Shown: positions 17,040 to 25,203 of the stretch, piece after piece | Numbering within the stretch: the stretch's first letter is position 1 | Layout: each line of letters opens with the position of its first letter | Source of the DNA: Rhizobacter terrae | GTDB taxonomy: Bacteria > Pseudomonadota > Gammaproteobacteria > Burkholderiales > Burkholderiaceae_C | Length of the DNA: 64,000 bases | Assembly (NCBI RefSeq): GCF_003852895.1 | Contig: NZ_QUSW01000004.1 | Span: 62,001 to 126,000, forward strand | Reading direction: 5' to 3' | Notes under the pieces: model-generated | The model's database searches: none | Told to the model about the DNA's origin: nothing | The model's input: only the letters and a program-made list of their open reading frames with translations | Made by a program: the position numbers and the translations under genes

Positions 17040-18062
17040 TCAGATCCGATCAGAAATCTTGTCCAGCAACTCAAACTCATCCAACTTACTCAGGCTGGAA
17101 TAGTTTTGGATGTAGTAGGCAACCAACTCTCGACGAACCTTCCCCAGATTGACCTTGCTAACATTAATTGAAGAGAACGCCTGCTCAAAATTTTCAATCG
17201 AATGCACAACCTTTTCTGTTTTTATGGACTTCAGCACCGACGCGGACGTTTTAGCTCCTACGCAGAATCCCACAAAGTTGTTTTGAACCCTGATCCAATC
17301 ACGCAAATAGTCTGACTTGCCAAATTTGTTAACCAAATCAACCACATCCATAAATTCGACATTGCTAGTCGGAATATCAGAATCAATGATCTTCGATGCG
17401 ATGAGTTCATCCATCTTCTCTTCGATTATTTTTTGATTATCAATATTCACCGAACCGCTCAGGTATGCAACGTACCCTTTAACAAAATCCGCTTTCTTAA
17501 ACGATTCCGGCGCTCGAACCCGCCCCTTACCTTTTTCGGCAACAAGCTTCAGATCGATGCCATCGAAATCAAAAAAAGCATCGGCCAGCACGTCAATTTG
17601 ATGACGAGCGGACATTGGTTTTTGCCCATTGTTCAAAGTAATCATTCGATAAAGCAATCTATCGCGCGAACTGGCAATGATGAAATTTACATGTATCGGA
17701 CGATTGAAATCAAAATCATTGTTAGAGGCAGCTCGTCGCAGCGTATTCAGTCGCTGAATCCCGTCAAGAACAAAAGCGCTGTCAACATTTTCAGAGATGA
17801 ACGCCTCGATAGCGGATTTGCTGCGTCTCCGAGCTGGAAACGAATGAATTAGGGCGATAGTAATTGGCGGCATTACGCAGCCCCTAACAATATCATCCTC
17901 CAGACGACTGTAGAATTTTGTATTCAGCGCATCTCGCTGGATATCAAGACGCCCAATTAGGGGGACAAAATTTTCAATGGCAAATTCATAATTTGTCGCA
18001 GCGGCAACCACAAAGCCATCAATAACAGAGTCGGTATCAAGGGTGAAGAAATTTAGGCTCAT
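17040..18062 (-). CDS. ParB/DUF262-like protein with DGxQR motif
   Basis: A 340-residue protein, first gene of the island operon. The motif VLDGIQRLNTL (about residues 98-108) corresponds to the DGQQRLTTL signature of DUF262/GmrS and DGQHR (DndB-like) proteins, which have a ParB/sulfiredoxin fold. The downstream LYRMITLNNGQKPMSARHQ is the usual second conserved block of that group. The first Gln of the signature is replaced by Ile. Family members act in restriction and phage-defence modules. The C-terminal half is helical and unassigned. AAGGAAAT precedes the ATG and a good promoter lies further upstream. It is probably the partner of the HEPN protein. Confidence 0.7.
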   Translation of the reverse strand: MSLNFFTLDTDSVIDGFVVAAATNYEFAIENFVPLIGRLDIQRDALNTKFYSRLEDDIVRGCVMPPITIALIHSFPARRRSKSAIEAFISENVDSAFVLDGIQRLNTLRRAASNNDFDFNRPIHVNFIIASSRDRLLYRMITLNNGQKPMSARHQIDVLADAFFDFDGIDLKLVAEKGKGRVRAPESFKKADFVKGYVAYLSGSVNIDNQKIIEEKMDELIASKIIDSDIPTSNVEFMDVVDLVNKFGKSDYLRDWIRVQNNFVGFCVGAKTSASVLKSIKTEKVVHSIENFEQAFSSINVSKVNLGKVRRELVAYYIQNYSSLSKLDEFELLDKISDRI

Positions 18063-18098
18063 GTGGTGATTTCCTTAAGAGTTCTTGTGAGTTTGCGG

Positions 18099-18127
18099 AT
18101 GGTAACGAGGTAAAGATATTGGGTCAA
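18099..18127 (-). promoter_or_regulatory. Promoter of the ParB-like/HEPN operon
   Basis: On the minus strand TTGACC (18122-18127) and TACCAT (18099-18104) are separated by exactly 17 bases, about 37 bases before the start codon. A near-consensus sigma-70 promoter, so the island operon is probably expressed without host-specific activators. Confidence 0.65.
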
Positions 18128-18271
18128 AGACTGATGAGTGTGGCTGAGTTCCCAACCTAGAGCAATGGCGCACAACCCAGGACTACATCTCAAACTACTT
18201 TGGCTTGGGCGCGAATTGAGTCGCTCGAAGGCGACAAGCCGACAGTCAACCAACTGTGCCGCTGCCCTGCA

Positions 18272-18295
18272 GCCTTCACGCTCGGGCTGCTCTGA
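18272..18295 (+). repeat. Right direct repeat of the AT-rich island (att-like)
   Basis: Second copy of the 3' end of the LuxR-type gene: 20 bases identical to 16065-16084 and then CTGA instead of GTGA. Sequence upstream of this copy no longer encodes the regulator, so this is a short remnant as expected from site-specific insertion at a gene end. Confidence 0.7.
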
Positions 18296-18389
18296 CGGTT
18301 CGCGTAACGGTTGCATGCGCTGGCTAATTGATGTGCCGGCGGCCGCCTCTTACCCTTTGCGCACAAGTTCAACACTTCGGAGACGCAAC

Positions 18390-19154
18390 ATGGGACTCCG
18401 CGCCAAGGTGTGCGCATCGCTGCTCACTCTCGTCGCCTGCGTGGCCGCGGCCGAGACGCCGGCCAAGGTCAAGAACGTCGTCCTCGTCCACGGGCTCTAC
18501 GCCGACGGATCGAGCTGGGCGAAGGTGGTGCCCATCCTGCAGAAGGCGGGACTGCATGTGACCGCCGTCCAGAACCCGACGACCTCGCTGGCCGACGACG
18601 TGGAAGCCACGCGCCGTGCCCTGGCCCAGCAGGACGGTCCCACCATCCTCGTCGGCCACTCGTATGGCGGCATGGTCATCTCCGAGGCTGGAACCGATGC
18701 CAAGGTCTCGGCACTCGTGTACGTCGCCGCCCGCGCACCCGACGCCGGCGAGGACTACCCGGCGCTGGCCAAGACCTTCCCCCCGGCGCCTGCGGGCAAG
18801 GGCCTCGCCTGGGGCGGCGACGGATTCGGCAGGCTGTCGGAAGAAGCCTTCGTGCGCGACTTCGCGGGGGACCTGGACCCCGCCCAGGCTCGCGTGTACT
18901 ACGCGGTCCAGCAGCCGGTGGGCCGGGCGGTCACGACCGCCAAGACCACCGTGGCCGCATGGCGGGCCAAGCCGTCCTGGTACGTCGTGTCGAAGCAGGA
19001 CCGGACCATCGACCCCGACTTCCAGCGGTTCATGGCCAAGCGCATGAACGCGACCACGACCGAAGTCGACGCGAGCCATGTGTCGATGATTTCACGGCCG
19101 GAGGAAATCGCCCAGGTGATCCTCGCCGCGTCGCGTGCAGAGCCCAAGCCGTGA
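18390..19154 (+). CDS. Secreted alpha/beta hydrolase, copy 2
   Basis: A 254-residue paralogue of the protein at 13812. The start ATG 18390 follows GGAG and begins a signal peptide (residues 5-21, ending CVAAAE). Core motifs are VVLVHGLYADGSSW, nucleophile elbow GHSYGG, then DRTIDP and DASHVSM with the acid and His. The conserved sentence GLHVTAVQNP-TSL-DDV is shared by both copies. The two genes are separated by the LuxR-type regulator and the island, so they probably arose by local duplication. Substrate unknown. Confidence 0.88.
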   Translation: MGLRAKVCASLLTLVACVAAAETPAKVKNVVLVHGLYADGSSWAKVVPILQKAGLHVTAVQNPTTSLADDVEATRRALAQQDGPTILVGHSYGGMVISEAGTDAKVSALVYVAARAPDAGEDYPALAKTFPPAPAGKGLAWGGDGFGRLSEEAFVRDFAGDLDPAQARVYYAVQQPVGRAVTTAKTTVAAWRAKPSWYVVSKQDRTIDPDFQRFMAKRMNATTTEVDASHVSMISRPEEIAQVILAASRAEPKP

Positions 19155-19184
19155 TGCGCGGTCGGTCGCTATGATGGCCGAGCC

Positions 19185-20102
19185 ATGCTCAATCGCATCG
19201 ACGAAGAGATCACGTTCCGCAAGCTCGAGATCCTGCTGGCCTTCATGGAGAGCGGGAACCTGGCGCGCGCGGCGGAGCGGCTGGGCATCAGCGCGGTCAG
19301 CGTGCACCGCGCGCTCCACTCGCTGGAGACGGGCACGCGGTGCAGCCTGTTCCGGCTCGAAGGCCGCAACCTGCAACCCAACGATGCCGCCCACGCCCTG
19401 GCCGATGTCGCCCGCGAAGTGCTGCAGGCCATGTCGCATGGCATCCGGGTGACGCGCGAGATCGCCGGCTACGCCGCCGACCGCATCCGCATCGGTTCGC
19501 TCTACTCGCTGACCAGCGTCACGGTGCCGGCCATCATCATGGGCCTGCGCCTGCGCAAGCCCGACATCCAGACTGAACTCGTGCTCGGCTCCAACAGCGA
19601 GCTGCTTCGCAAGCTGCGCGAAGGCATCGTGGACGCGGCCGTCATGGGCCTGCCCGAGGGAGCGGGCGACATCGAGTCGCAGCTGCTGTTCGAGGACGAC
19701 ATCTTCTTCGCCGCGCCGGCGCAGTCGACCTATGCGCAGCAGGCGGACGTCGACCTGAGCGCCTGCACCGACGAACGCTTCGTGTCACTGAACGAAGGCT
19801 ACGTGACGCACGACCGCTTCATCGATGCCTTCCGCGTGGCCGGCTTCGACCCGAACGTGGTCATGCGGACCAACGACATCTTCTCGCTGATGAACCTCGT
19901 GAGCGGCGGCATCGGCTGCACGCTGCTGCCGGGCCGCATCCGCAGTGTGCTGCCGCGCAACGTCTGCCTCGTGCCCTTGCAGCCGCGCTTCCAGATGCGC
20001 CAGAAGATCAGCGTCATGTTCCTGCGCACGCGCGAGCGTGACCCGAACCTGCTGTCGCTGCTGGCCGCCTGCCGCAGCCACGCGGCCGACCTGCAGGGTT
20101 AA
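19185..20102 (+). CDS. mdcR: LysR-family regulator, probably of malonate utilisation
   Basis: A 305-residue LysR-type regulator. The N-terminal helix-turn-helix spans residues about 8-65 (FRKLEILLAFMESGNLARAA, GISAVSVHRALHSLE) and the periplasmic-binding-like effector domain about 90-295 (DRIRIGSLYSLT start). It lies directly upstream of the TRAP and mdc genes in the same direction, where LysR-type MdcR proteins commonly sit in malonate loci, so it probably activates the 20218-29180 operon with malonate or malonyl-CoA as effector. The 115-base gap before the transporter should contain its operator. Confidence 0.85.
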   Translation: MLNRIDEEITFRKLEILLAFMESGNLARAAERLGISAVSVHRALHSLETGTRCSLFRLEGRNLQPNDAAHALADVAREVLQAMSHGIRVTREIAGYAADRIRIGSLYSLTSVTVPAIIMGLRLRKPDIQTELVLGSNSELLRKLREGIVDAAVMGLPEGAGDIESQLLFEDDIFFAAPAQSTYAQQADVDLSACTDERFVSLNEGYVTHDRFIDAFRVAGFDPNVVMRTNDIFSLMNLVSGGIGCTLLPGRIRSVLPRNVCLVPLQPRFQMRQKISVMFLRTRERDPNLLSLLAACRSHAADLQG

Positions 20103-20217
20103 CCCACGACCATTGCAGCGGGCGTAAACGTCGTCCGACAAGGTTGATTGATCGCCAGAGGGCCCGCTTCCAAACTGCGGCCAACCGCCACCGAAGGCGG
20201 ATTTCTGGAGACAAGTC

Positions 20218-21237
20218 ATGAGCCTGACACGACGTCAATGGATGGGGGCTGCTGCCGCAACAGCCGCCGCAGGATGGTCCAGCGCATTCGCCCAATCGGG
20301 CACCACCCTGAAGATCTCGCACCAGTTCCCGAGCGGCTCGCTCACCGAGGGTGACTTCCGTGACCGGCTGTGCCGCACCTTCGCGGCCGAACTGGACAAG
20401 CGCACCAGTGGTGCACTGAAGGCCTCGGTCTACCCGGGCTCGTCGCTGATGAAGACCAACGCCCAGTTCTCGGCCCTGCGCAAGGGCGCGCTGGACATGA
20501 GCCTGGTGCCGCTGTCGTATGCCGGCGGCGAAGTGGCCGAGACCAACGCCGGCCTCATGCCCGCGCTCGTGCCCAGCTACGCACAGGGCGCCGCATGGAA
20601 GACGGCCGAGGTCGGCAAGCTGCTGTCCAAGGTGCTGGACGACAAGGGCGTGCTCATCGTGAGCTGGGTCTGGCAGGCCGGCGGCGTCGCCAGCCGTGCC
20701 AGGCCGCTGGTGACACCCGAAGACGCCAAGGGCATGAAGGTGCGTGGCGGCAGCCGCGAGATGGACATGATGCTCAAGACGGCCGGCGCGTCCGTCATCA
20801 CCTTGCCGTCGAACGAAATCTATGCCGCGATGCAGACCGGCGCGATGGACGCGGCGATGACCTCGTCGACCAGCTTCATCTCCTTCAAGCTGGAAGAGAT
20901 CGCCAAGCACCTCACCTCCGGCCGCCAGCGCACCTACTGGTTCATGTTCGAGCCGCTGCTGATTTCCAAGGAAGTGTTCGGCAAGCTCACCAAGGCCCAG
21001 CAGGACATCGTCATGGGGCTCGGCGCAGAACTCGAGGTGTTCGCGCGTGACGCCGCCAAGGCCGACGACAAAGCCGCGGCCGACATCTACGCCAAGGCCG
21101 GCGCCAAGGTCTACGACATGGACGAGCCGACGCTGAAGAAGTGGCAGGCCATCGCACGCGACACGGCGTGGAAGGACTTCGCCGAGAAGAACGAGTCGTG
21201 CGCCGCGATCATCAAGGCTGCGCAGAAATTGCTATGA
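20218..21237 (+). CDS. TRAP transporter solute-binding protein (DctP type), probably malonate
   Basis: Periplasmic receptor of a tripartite ATP-independent transporter, 339 residues. The start follows GGAGA and opens a twin-arginine-like leader (RRQWMGAAAATAAAG) ending SAFAQ. The mature protein has the DctP pattern: LKISHQFPSGS, then GALDMSLVPLSY, and GMKVRGGSREMD with the conserved Arg that clamps the substrate carboxylate. Being first in an operon with the malonate decarboxylase genes, it is likely the malonate receptor (the MatP role known from Sinorhizobium). Its stop overlaps the next start by four bases. Confidence 0.9.
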   Translation: MSLTRRQWMGAAAATAAAGWSSAFAQSGTTLKISHQFPSGSLTEGDFRDRLCRTFAAELDKRTSGALKASVYPGSSLMKTNAQFSALRKGALDMSLVPLSYAGGEVAETNAGLMPALVPSYAQGAAWKTAEVGKLLSKVLDDKGVLIVSWVWQAGGVASRARPLVTPEDAKGMKVRGGSREMDMMLKTAGASVITLPSNEIYAAMQTGAMDAAMTSSTSFISFKLEEIAKHLTSGRQRTYWFMFEPLLISKEVFGKLTKAQQDIVMGLGAELEVFARDAAKADDKAAADIYAKAGAKVYDMDEPTLKKWQAIARDTAWKDFAEKNESCAAIIKAAQKLL

Positions 21238-21806
21238 GCCACGGTTTAGACATGCGGCCTGCGGTGGCAGGCATCGACCCCGACACACCCGCGCTGCTGC
21301 GTCCGCTGGCCAAGGCACTGGGCGTGGCCAACCAGGCGATGGTCGTGCTCGGCATGCTGGCGCTGCTGCTGGCCTCCTGCGTGCTCACCTACAGCGTCGT
21401 CTCGCGCTACGTGACCAAGGCCTCCACCGACTGGCAGGATGAAGCCGCCGTGTTCTGCCTCGTGGGCGCCACCTTCCTGTGCGGCGCCTTCGTGCAGGCC
21501 TTGCGCGGGCACGTGGGCATCGAGGCCATGGCCGGAATGCTGCCGCGCGCCTTGAACCGCCTGCGCCTGGCGCTGGTGGACCTGATGTGCACCGCCTTCT
21601 GCACCTTCTTCGCCTGGAAGTCGTGGACGCTGTTCCACGAGGCCTGGGCCGAAGGCCAGACCACCTCGTCGTCCTGGGCGCCGCCGCTGTGGATTCCCTA
21701 CGTGCTGATGTCGCTTGGCATGACGCTGCTCAGCCTGCAGCTGCTCGTGCAACTCGCCGCCCGCCTCAACGGGCTCTTCAGGAAGTCGCAAGGAGTGGGG
21801 GCATGA
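21234..21806 (+). CDS. TRAP transporter small membrane subunit (DctQ type)
   Basis: A 190-residue membrane protein with four transmembrane helices (about residues 36-58, 70-90, 108-130, 145-170), the layout of DctQ subunits. The start ATG 21234 overlaps the preceding stop (ATGA), which shows translational coupling, and an upstream open frame is ignored for that reason. The conserved motif is DEAAVFCLVGATFLCGA near helix 2. Works with the large permease encoded next. Confidence 0.9.
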   Translation: MSHGLDMRPAVAGIDPDTPALLRPLAKALGVANQAMVVLGMLALLLASCVLTYSVVSRYVTKASTDWQDEAAVFCLVGATFLCGAFVQALRGHVGIEAMAGMLPRALNRLRLALVDLMCTAFCTFFAWKSWTLFHEAWAEGQTTSSSWAPPLWIPYVLMSLGMTLLSLQLLVQLAARLNGLFRKSQGVGA

Positions 21807-23167
21807 GCATGCTCGTCCTCGGATCGCTGTTCGGCGTCGTCACGCTGCTGTTCATGTTCTCCGGCGCGCCCATCGCGTTCGCGCTGGGCAGCGTGGCGGT
21901 GCTGTTCATGGCCCTCTTCATGCCGGCGTCGGCGCTCGACACCGTCACGCAGAACGTCTACGAGGAGATGGCCAGCATCACGCTGCTGTCGATCCCGCTG
22001 TTCATCCTCAAGGGCGCGGCCATCGGCAAATCGCGGGCAGGCCAGGACCTGTATGCCGCCATGCACGTGTGGATGGGCCGCATCCCCGGCGGCCTGGGCA
22101 TCGCCAACGTGTTCGCCTGCGCGCTGTTCGCCGCCATGGCGGGTTCGAGCCCGGCCACCTGCTCGGCCATCGGCAGCGCGGGCATCCCGGAGATGCGCAA
22201 GCGCGGCTACTCGCCGGGCTTCGCGGCCGGCATCATCGCCGCCGGCGGCACACTGGGCATCCTGCTGCCGCCGTCGATCACGATGATCCTGTACGCCGTG
22301 GCGGCCGAGCAGTCGCTGGGCCGGCTCTTCCTCGCGGGCATCGCGCCGGGCGTGCTGCTGGTGGCGCTGTTCGCGGGCTACGCCGCGCTTCGCTATCGCA
22401 AGGAGCGCACCCTGGCCGAGGCCGAGTACCGGCGCTCCGGCACCGCATCCGCCCTGCTGGCCACCGAGACCTTCACCAACCGCCAGAAGTTCGAGATGCT
22501 GCCGCGCGTCGTGCCCTTCGTGCTGCTGCTGATCGGCGTGATGGTGGCGCTCTACGGCGGCTTCGCAACGCCTTCGGAGACCGCCGGCCTGGGCGCCCTG
22601 CTGGCCCTGTTGCTCATCGCCACGATCTACGGCGTCTGGCGCCCGCGGGACGTCGCGCCCATCCTCTCGTCGACGCTGAAGGAGTCGACCATGCTGATGT
22701 TCATCATCGGCATGTCGCTGCTGTTCTCGTACGTGATGAGCTACCTGCACATCAGTCAGGCGGCGGCGGAATGGATCGTCGGCACGCACCTGTCCAAGTG
22801 GGTGCTGCTGGCCGCGGTGCTGCTGATGGTCATCGTGCTGGGCTTCTTCCTGCCGCCGGTCAGCATCATCCTCATGACGGCGCCCATCATCCTGCCGCCG
22901 CTGAAGGCGGCCGGGTTCGACCTCATCTGGTTCGGCGTGCTGATGACCATCGTGATGGAGACCGGCCTCATCCACCCGCCGGTGGGCCTGAACATCTTCG
23001 TCATCAAGAACATCGCGCCTGACATCGCCCTGCGCGACATCATCTGGGGCGTGCTGCCCTTCGTGGTGCTGATGCTGCTGGCCGTGCTGCTCATCTGCAT
23101 CTTCCCCGGCATCGCGACCGCCCTGCCCGACGCCACCATGGGCGCGGTGACGGCCGCAGGCCACTAG
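21803..23167 (+). CDS. TRAP transporter large permease (DctM type)
   Basis: A 454-residue permease with about 12 to 13 membrane segments. It starts at ATG 21803 behind AAGGAG and overlaps the DctQ gene by four bases. Family signatures are visible: SGAPIAFALG near the start, AAMAGSSPATCSAIGSAGIPEM, GTLGILLPPSITMILY and the C-terminal ETGLIHPPVGLNIFV. It transports the substrate using a sodium gradient. Genomic position argues for malonate. mdcA begins 9 bases downstream. Confidence 0.93.
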   Translation: MSMLVLGSLFGVVTLLFMFSGAPIAFALGSVAVLFMALFMPASALDTVTQNVYEEMASITLLSIPLFILKGAAIGKSRAGQDLYAAMHVWMGRIPGGLGIANVFACALFAAMAGSSPATCSAIGSAGIPEMRKRGYSPGFAAGIIAAGGTLGILLPPSITMILYAVAAEQSLGRLFLAGIAPGVLLVALFAGYAALRYRKERTLAEAEYRRSGTASALLATETFTNRQKFEMLPRVVPFVLLLIGVMVALYGGFATPSETAGLGALLALLLIATIYGVWRPRDVAPILSSTLKESTMLMFIIGMSLLFSYVMSYLHISQAAAEWIVGTHLSKWVLLAAVLLMVIVLGFFLPPVSIILMTAPIILPPLKAAGFDLIWFGVLMTIVMETGLIHPPVGLNIFVIKNIAPDIALRDIIWGVLPFVVLMLLAVLLICIFPGIATALPDATMGAVTAAGH

Positions 23168-23176
23168 GAGCCGCCG

Positions 23177-24871
23177 ATGAATGCCGCGAACGCCGCCACG
23201 CACTCCTGGAACCGCCGCGCCCGCCAGCGTGCCGAGCGCCTGGGCCGCGCGGCACGGGTGCTGGGCCATCAACTGCAGGGCTGCCACGTCGACACCGGCG
23301 CGGCCGTGCCGTTGCTGCAAGCCATCCTCGAACCCGGGGACCGCGTCTGCCTGGAGGGCAACAACCAGAAGCAGGCGGACTTCCTCGCGCAGTCCCTCGC
23401 GCAGGTGGATGCGCAGCGCGTGCACGACCTGCACATGGTGCAGTCGGTGCTTGCCCTGCCCGAGCACCTGGACCTGTTTGAGAACGGCATCGCGCGGCGG
23501 CTGGACTTCTCCTTCTCGGGGCCGCAAGGCGCCCGCCTGGCGAAGCTGGTAGCCGCCGGCGGCATCGAGATCGGCGCGATCCACACCTACCTGGAGCTGT
23601 TCGCGCGCTACTTCGTCGACCTGACGCCCAAGGTGGCCCTCGTGGCCGCCCACGCCGCGGATGCAGCGGGCAATCTCTACACCGGGCCCAACACCGAGGA
23701 CACGCCGGCCATCGTCGAGGCCACTGCGTTCTCGGGCGGCATCGTCATCGCGCAGGTCAATGAGCGGGTGCCGGTGGGCAGCACGCTGCCGCGCATCGAC
23801 ATCCCGGCCGACTGGGTGGACTTCGTCATCCAGGCGCCGCGGCCCAACCTCATCGAGCCGCTGTTCACGCGAGACCCGGCGCAGATCAGCGAGATCCAGG
23901 TGCTGATGGCAATGATGGCCATCAAGGGCATCTATGCCGAATACGGCGTGCAGCGGCTCAACCATGGCATCGGCTTCGACACCGCGGCCATCGAGCTGCT
24001 GCTGCCCACGTACGGCGAGTCGCTGGGCCTCAAGGGGAAGATCTGCCGGCATTGGGCCTTGAACCCGCATCCGGCGCTCATCCCCGCCATCGAGGCCGGC
24101 TGGGTCGAGTCCATCCACTCCTTCGGCTCGGAGCTTGGCATGGAGGACTACATCCGCGCCCGTTCCGATGTCTTCTTCACCGGCGCCGACGGCAGCCTGC
24201 GCAGCAACCGCGCTTTCTGCCAGGCCGCGGGCCACTATGCCTGCGACCTGTTCATCGGGTCCACGCTGCAGATCGACCTGCAAGGCAACAGCTCCACCGC
24301 CACGCTGGGCCGCATCACCGGCTTCGGCGGCGCGCCCAACATGGGCGCCGACGCACGCGGACGCCGCCACGCGAGCCCGGCGTGGCTGAAAGCCGGCCGC
24401 CAAGCCCGCGCCGGCCTGGCGGGCGCCGCCGGCACGCCGCGCGGCCAGAAGCTGGTGGTGCAGATGGTGGAGACCTTCCGCGAGCACATGCAGCCGGCCT
24501 TCGTCGACAGGCTGGATGCGTGGACGCTGCAGGAGCAGGCCGGCATGGCCTTGCCGCCCATCATGATCTACGGCGAGGACATGACCCACATCCTCACGGA
24601 GGAAGGCATCGCCAACCTGCTCATGTGCCGCAGCGACGATGAACGCGAGCAGGCGATCCGCGGCGTGGCGGGCTACACCGCCGTGGGCCTCGGGCGTGAT
24701 GCGCGCATGGTCGAGAACCTGCGCGACCGCGGCGTCATCCGCCGGCCGGCCGACCTGGGCATCGACGTGCGCGATGCGACGCGCAACCTGCTTGCCGCGC
24801 GCAGCATGCGCGACCTCGTGCGTGCATCGCAGGGCCTGTACAGCCCGCCCAAACGCTTTCGCAACTGGTGA
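23177..24871 (+). CDS. mdcA: Malonate decarboxylase alpha subunit (acetyl-S-ACP:malonate ACP transferase)
   Basis: A 564-residue CoA-transferase-like subunit that exchanges acetyl for malonyl on the acyl-carrier protein MdcC. Typical MdcA stretches include WNRRARQRAERL, GDRVCLEGNNQKQADFL, AADAAGNLYTGPNTEDTPA and GDLTHILTEEG-like EDMTHILTEEGIANLL. Length matches the Klebsiella and Acinetobacter enzymes (about 550). It follows the transporter by 9 bases and precedes mdcC, as expected in an mdcACDE order. Confidence 0.96.
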   Translation: MNAANAATHSWNRRARQRAERLGRAARVLGHQLQGCHVDTGAAVPLLQAILEPGDRVCLEGNNQKQADFLAQSLAQVDAQRVHDLHMVQSVLALPEHLDLFENGIARRLDFSFSGPQGARLAKLVAAGGIEIGAIHTYLELFARYFVDLTPKVALVAAHAADAAGNLYTGPNTEDTPAIVEATAFSGGIVIAQVNERVPVGSTLPRIDIPADWVDFVIQAPRPNLIEPLFTRDPAQISEIQVLMAMMAIKGIYAEYGVQRLNHGIGFDTAAIELLLPTYGESLGLKGKICRHWALNPHPALIPAIEAGWVESIHSFGSELGMEDYIRARSDVFFTGADGSLRSNRAFCQAAGHYACDLFIGSTLQIDLQGNSSTATLGRITGFGGAPNMGADARGRRHASPAWLKAGRQARAGLAGAAGTPRGQKLVVQMVETFREHMQPAFVDRLDAWTLQEQAGMALPPIMIYGEDMTHILTEEGIANLLMCRSDDEREQAIRGVAGYTAVGLGRDARMVENLRDRGVIRRPADLGIDVRDATRNLLAARSMRDLVRASQGLYSPPKRFRNW

Positions 24872-24885
24872 CACGAAAGTTGCCC

Positions 24886-25203
24886 ATGAATCACCCAGGC
24901 ATCGAAACCCTCGACTACACCTTGACGGGCACCCGTGCCGTCGGGCCCTTCACGCCGGTGCTGGTCGGCGTCGTGGGGTCGGGCAACCTGGAGGTGCTGC
25001 TGGAGCCCTCGCCCGGAGACGCCTTGCGCGTCCACATCGAGACCTCGGCCCGAGGCTTCGGTCCGATCTGGGCCGCGGTGGTGAACGACTTCCATCGCCG
25101 CCATCCGCTGGCCGGGGTGATGCTGTCCATCCACGACATGGGCGCCACGCCCGCCGTCGTCAGCCTGCGGCTGGACCAGGCCGCGCAGGAGCTGTTGCCA
25201 TGA
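24886..25203 (+). CDS. mdcC: Malonate decarboxylase acyl-carrier protein (delta subunit)
   Basis: A 105-residue acyl-carrier protein that bears the 2'-(5''-phosphoribosyl)-3'-dephospho-CoA prosthetic group. The conserved attachment region is VGVVGSGNLEVLLE, with S32 the likely modified serine. ATG 24886 is preferred over GTG 24868 because the protein then has the family length, although its ribosome site is weak and the GTG would overlap mdcA in a coupled manner. The ATGA overlap with mdcD indicates stoichiometric coupling. Confidence 0.92.
   Translation: MNHPGIETLDYTLTGTRAVGPFTPVLVGVVGSGNLEVLLEPSPGDALRVHIETSARGFGPIWAAVVNDFHRRHPLAGVMLSIHDMGATPAVVSLRLDQAAQELLP

Larger units (their letters stand above)
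16085..18271. mobile_element. AT-rich genomic island of 2.2 kb without visible integrase
   Basis: Base composition drops sharply between the two direct repeats compared with the GC-rich surroundings, and codon use changes to A/T-ending codons. Cargo is two genes on the minus strand, a ParB-like protein and a HEPN protein. No integrase, transposase or inverted terminal repeat was found inside, so the unit may have been mobilised in trans, be a degraded element, or be a recombination product. The boundaries are inferred from the repeats. Confidence 0.65.
18063..18389. other. Gene-free stretch at the right end of the island
   Basis: 327 bases between the ParB-like gene and hydrolase copy 2. It holds the ParB-like gene's ribosome site and promoter (18066-18127), about 140 bases of intermediate GC with no convincing gene, the right direct repeat (18272-18295) and a leader for the hydrolase gene with GGAG before ATG 18390. 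A short minus-strand frame here (18059-18316) overlaps the promoter and is not believed. Confidence 0.6.

Noticed and set aside
16085-18271. Integrase or transposase gene in the AT-rich island
   Set aside because: Both strands read; only the ParB-like and HEPN genes have convincing coding signal and neither has catalytic residues of a recombinase.
18059-18316. 85-codon minus-strand frame beside the island
   Set aside because: It covers the promoter of the ParB-like gene and the direct repeat, and has no ribosome site or homology to known proteins.
21698-24874. Minus-strand open frame of 1058 codons over the TRAP permease and mdcA
   Set aside because: Low-complexity His/Arg/Ala/Gln composition, and antisense to clear transporter and decarboxylase genes.
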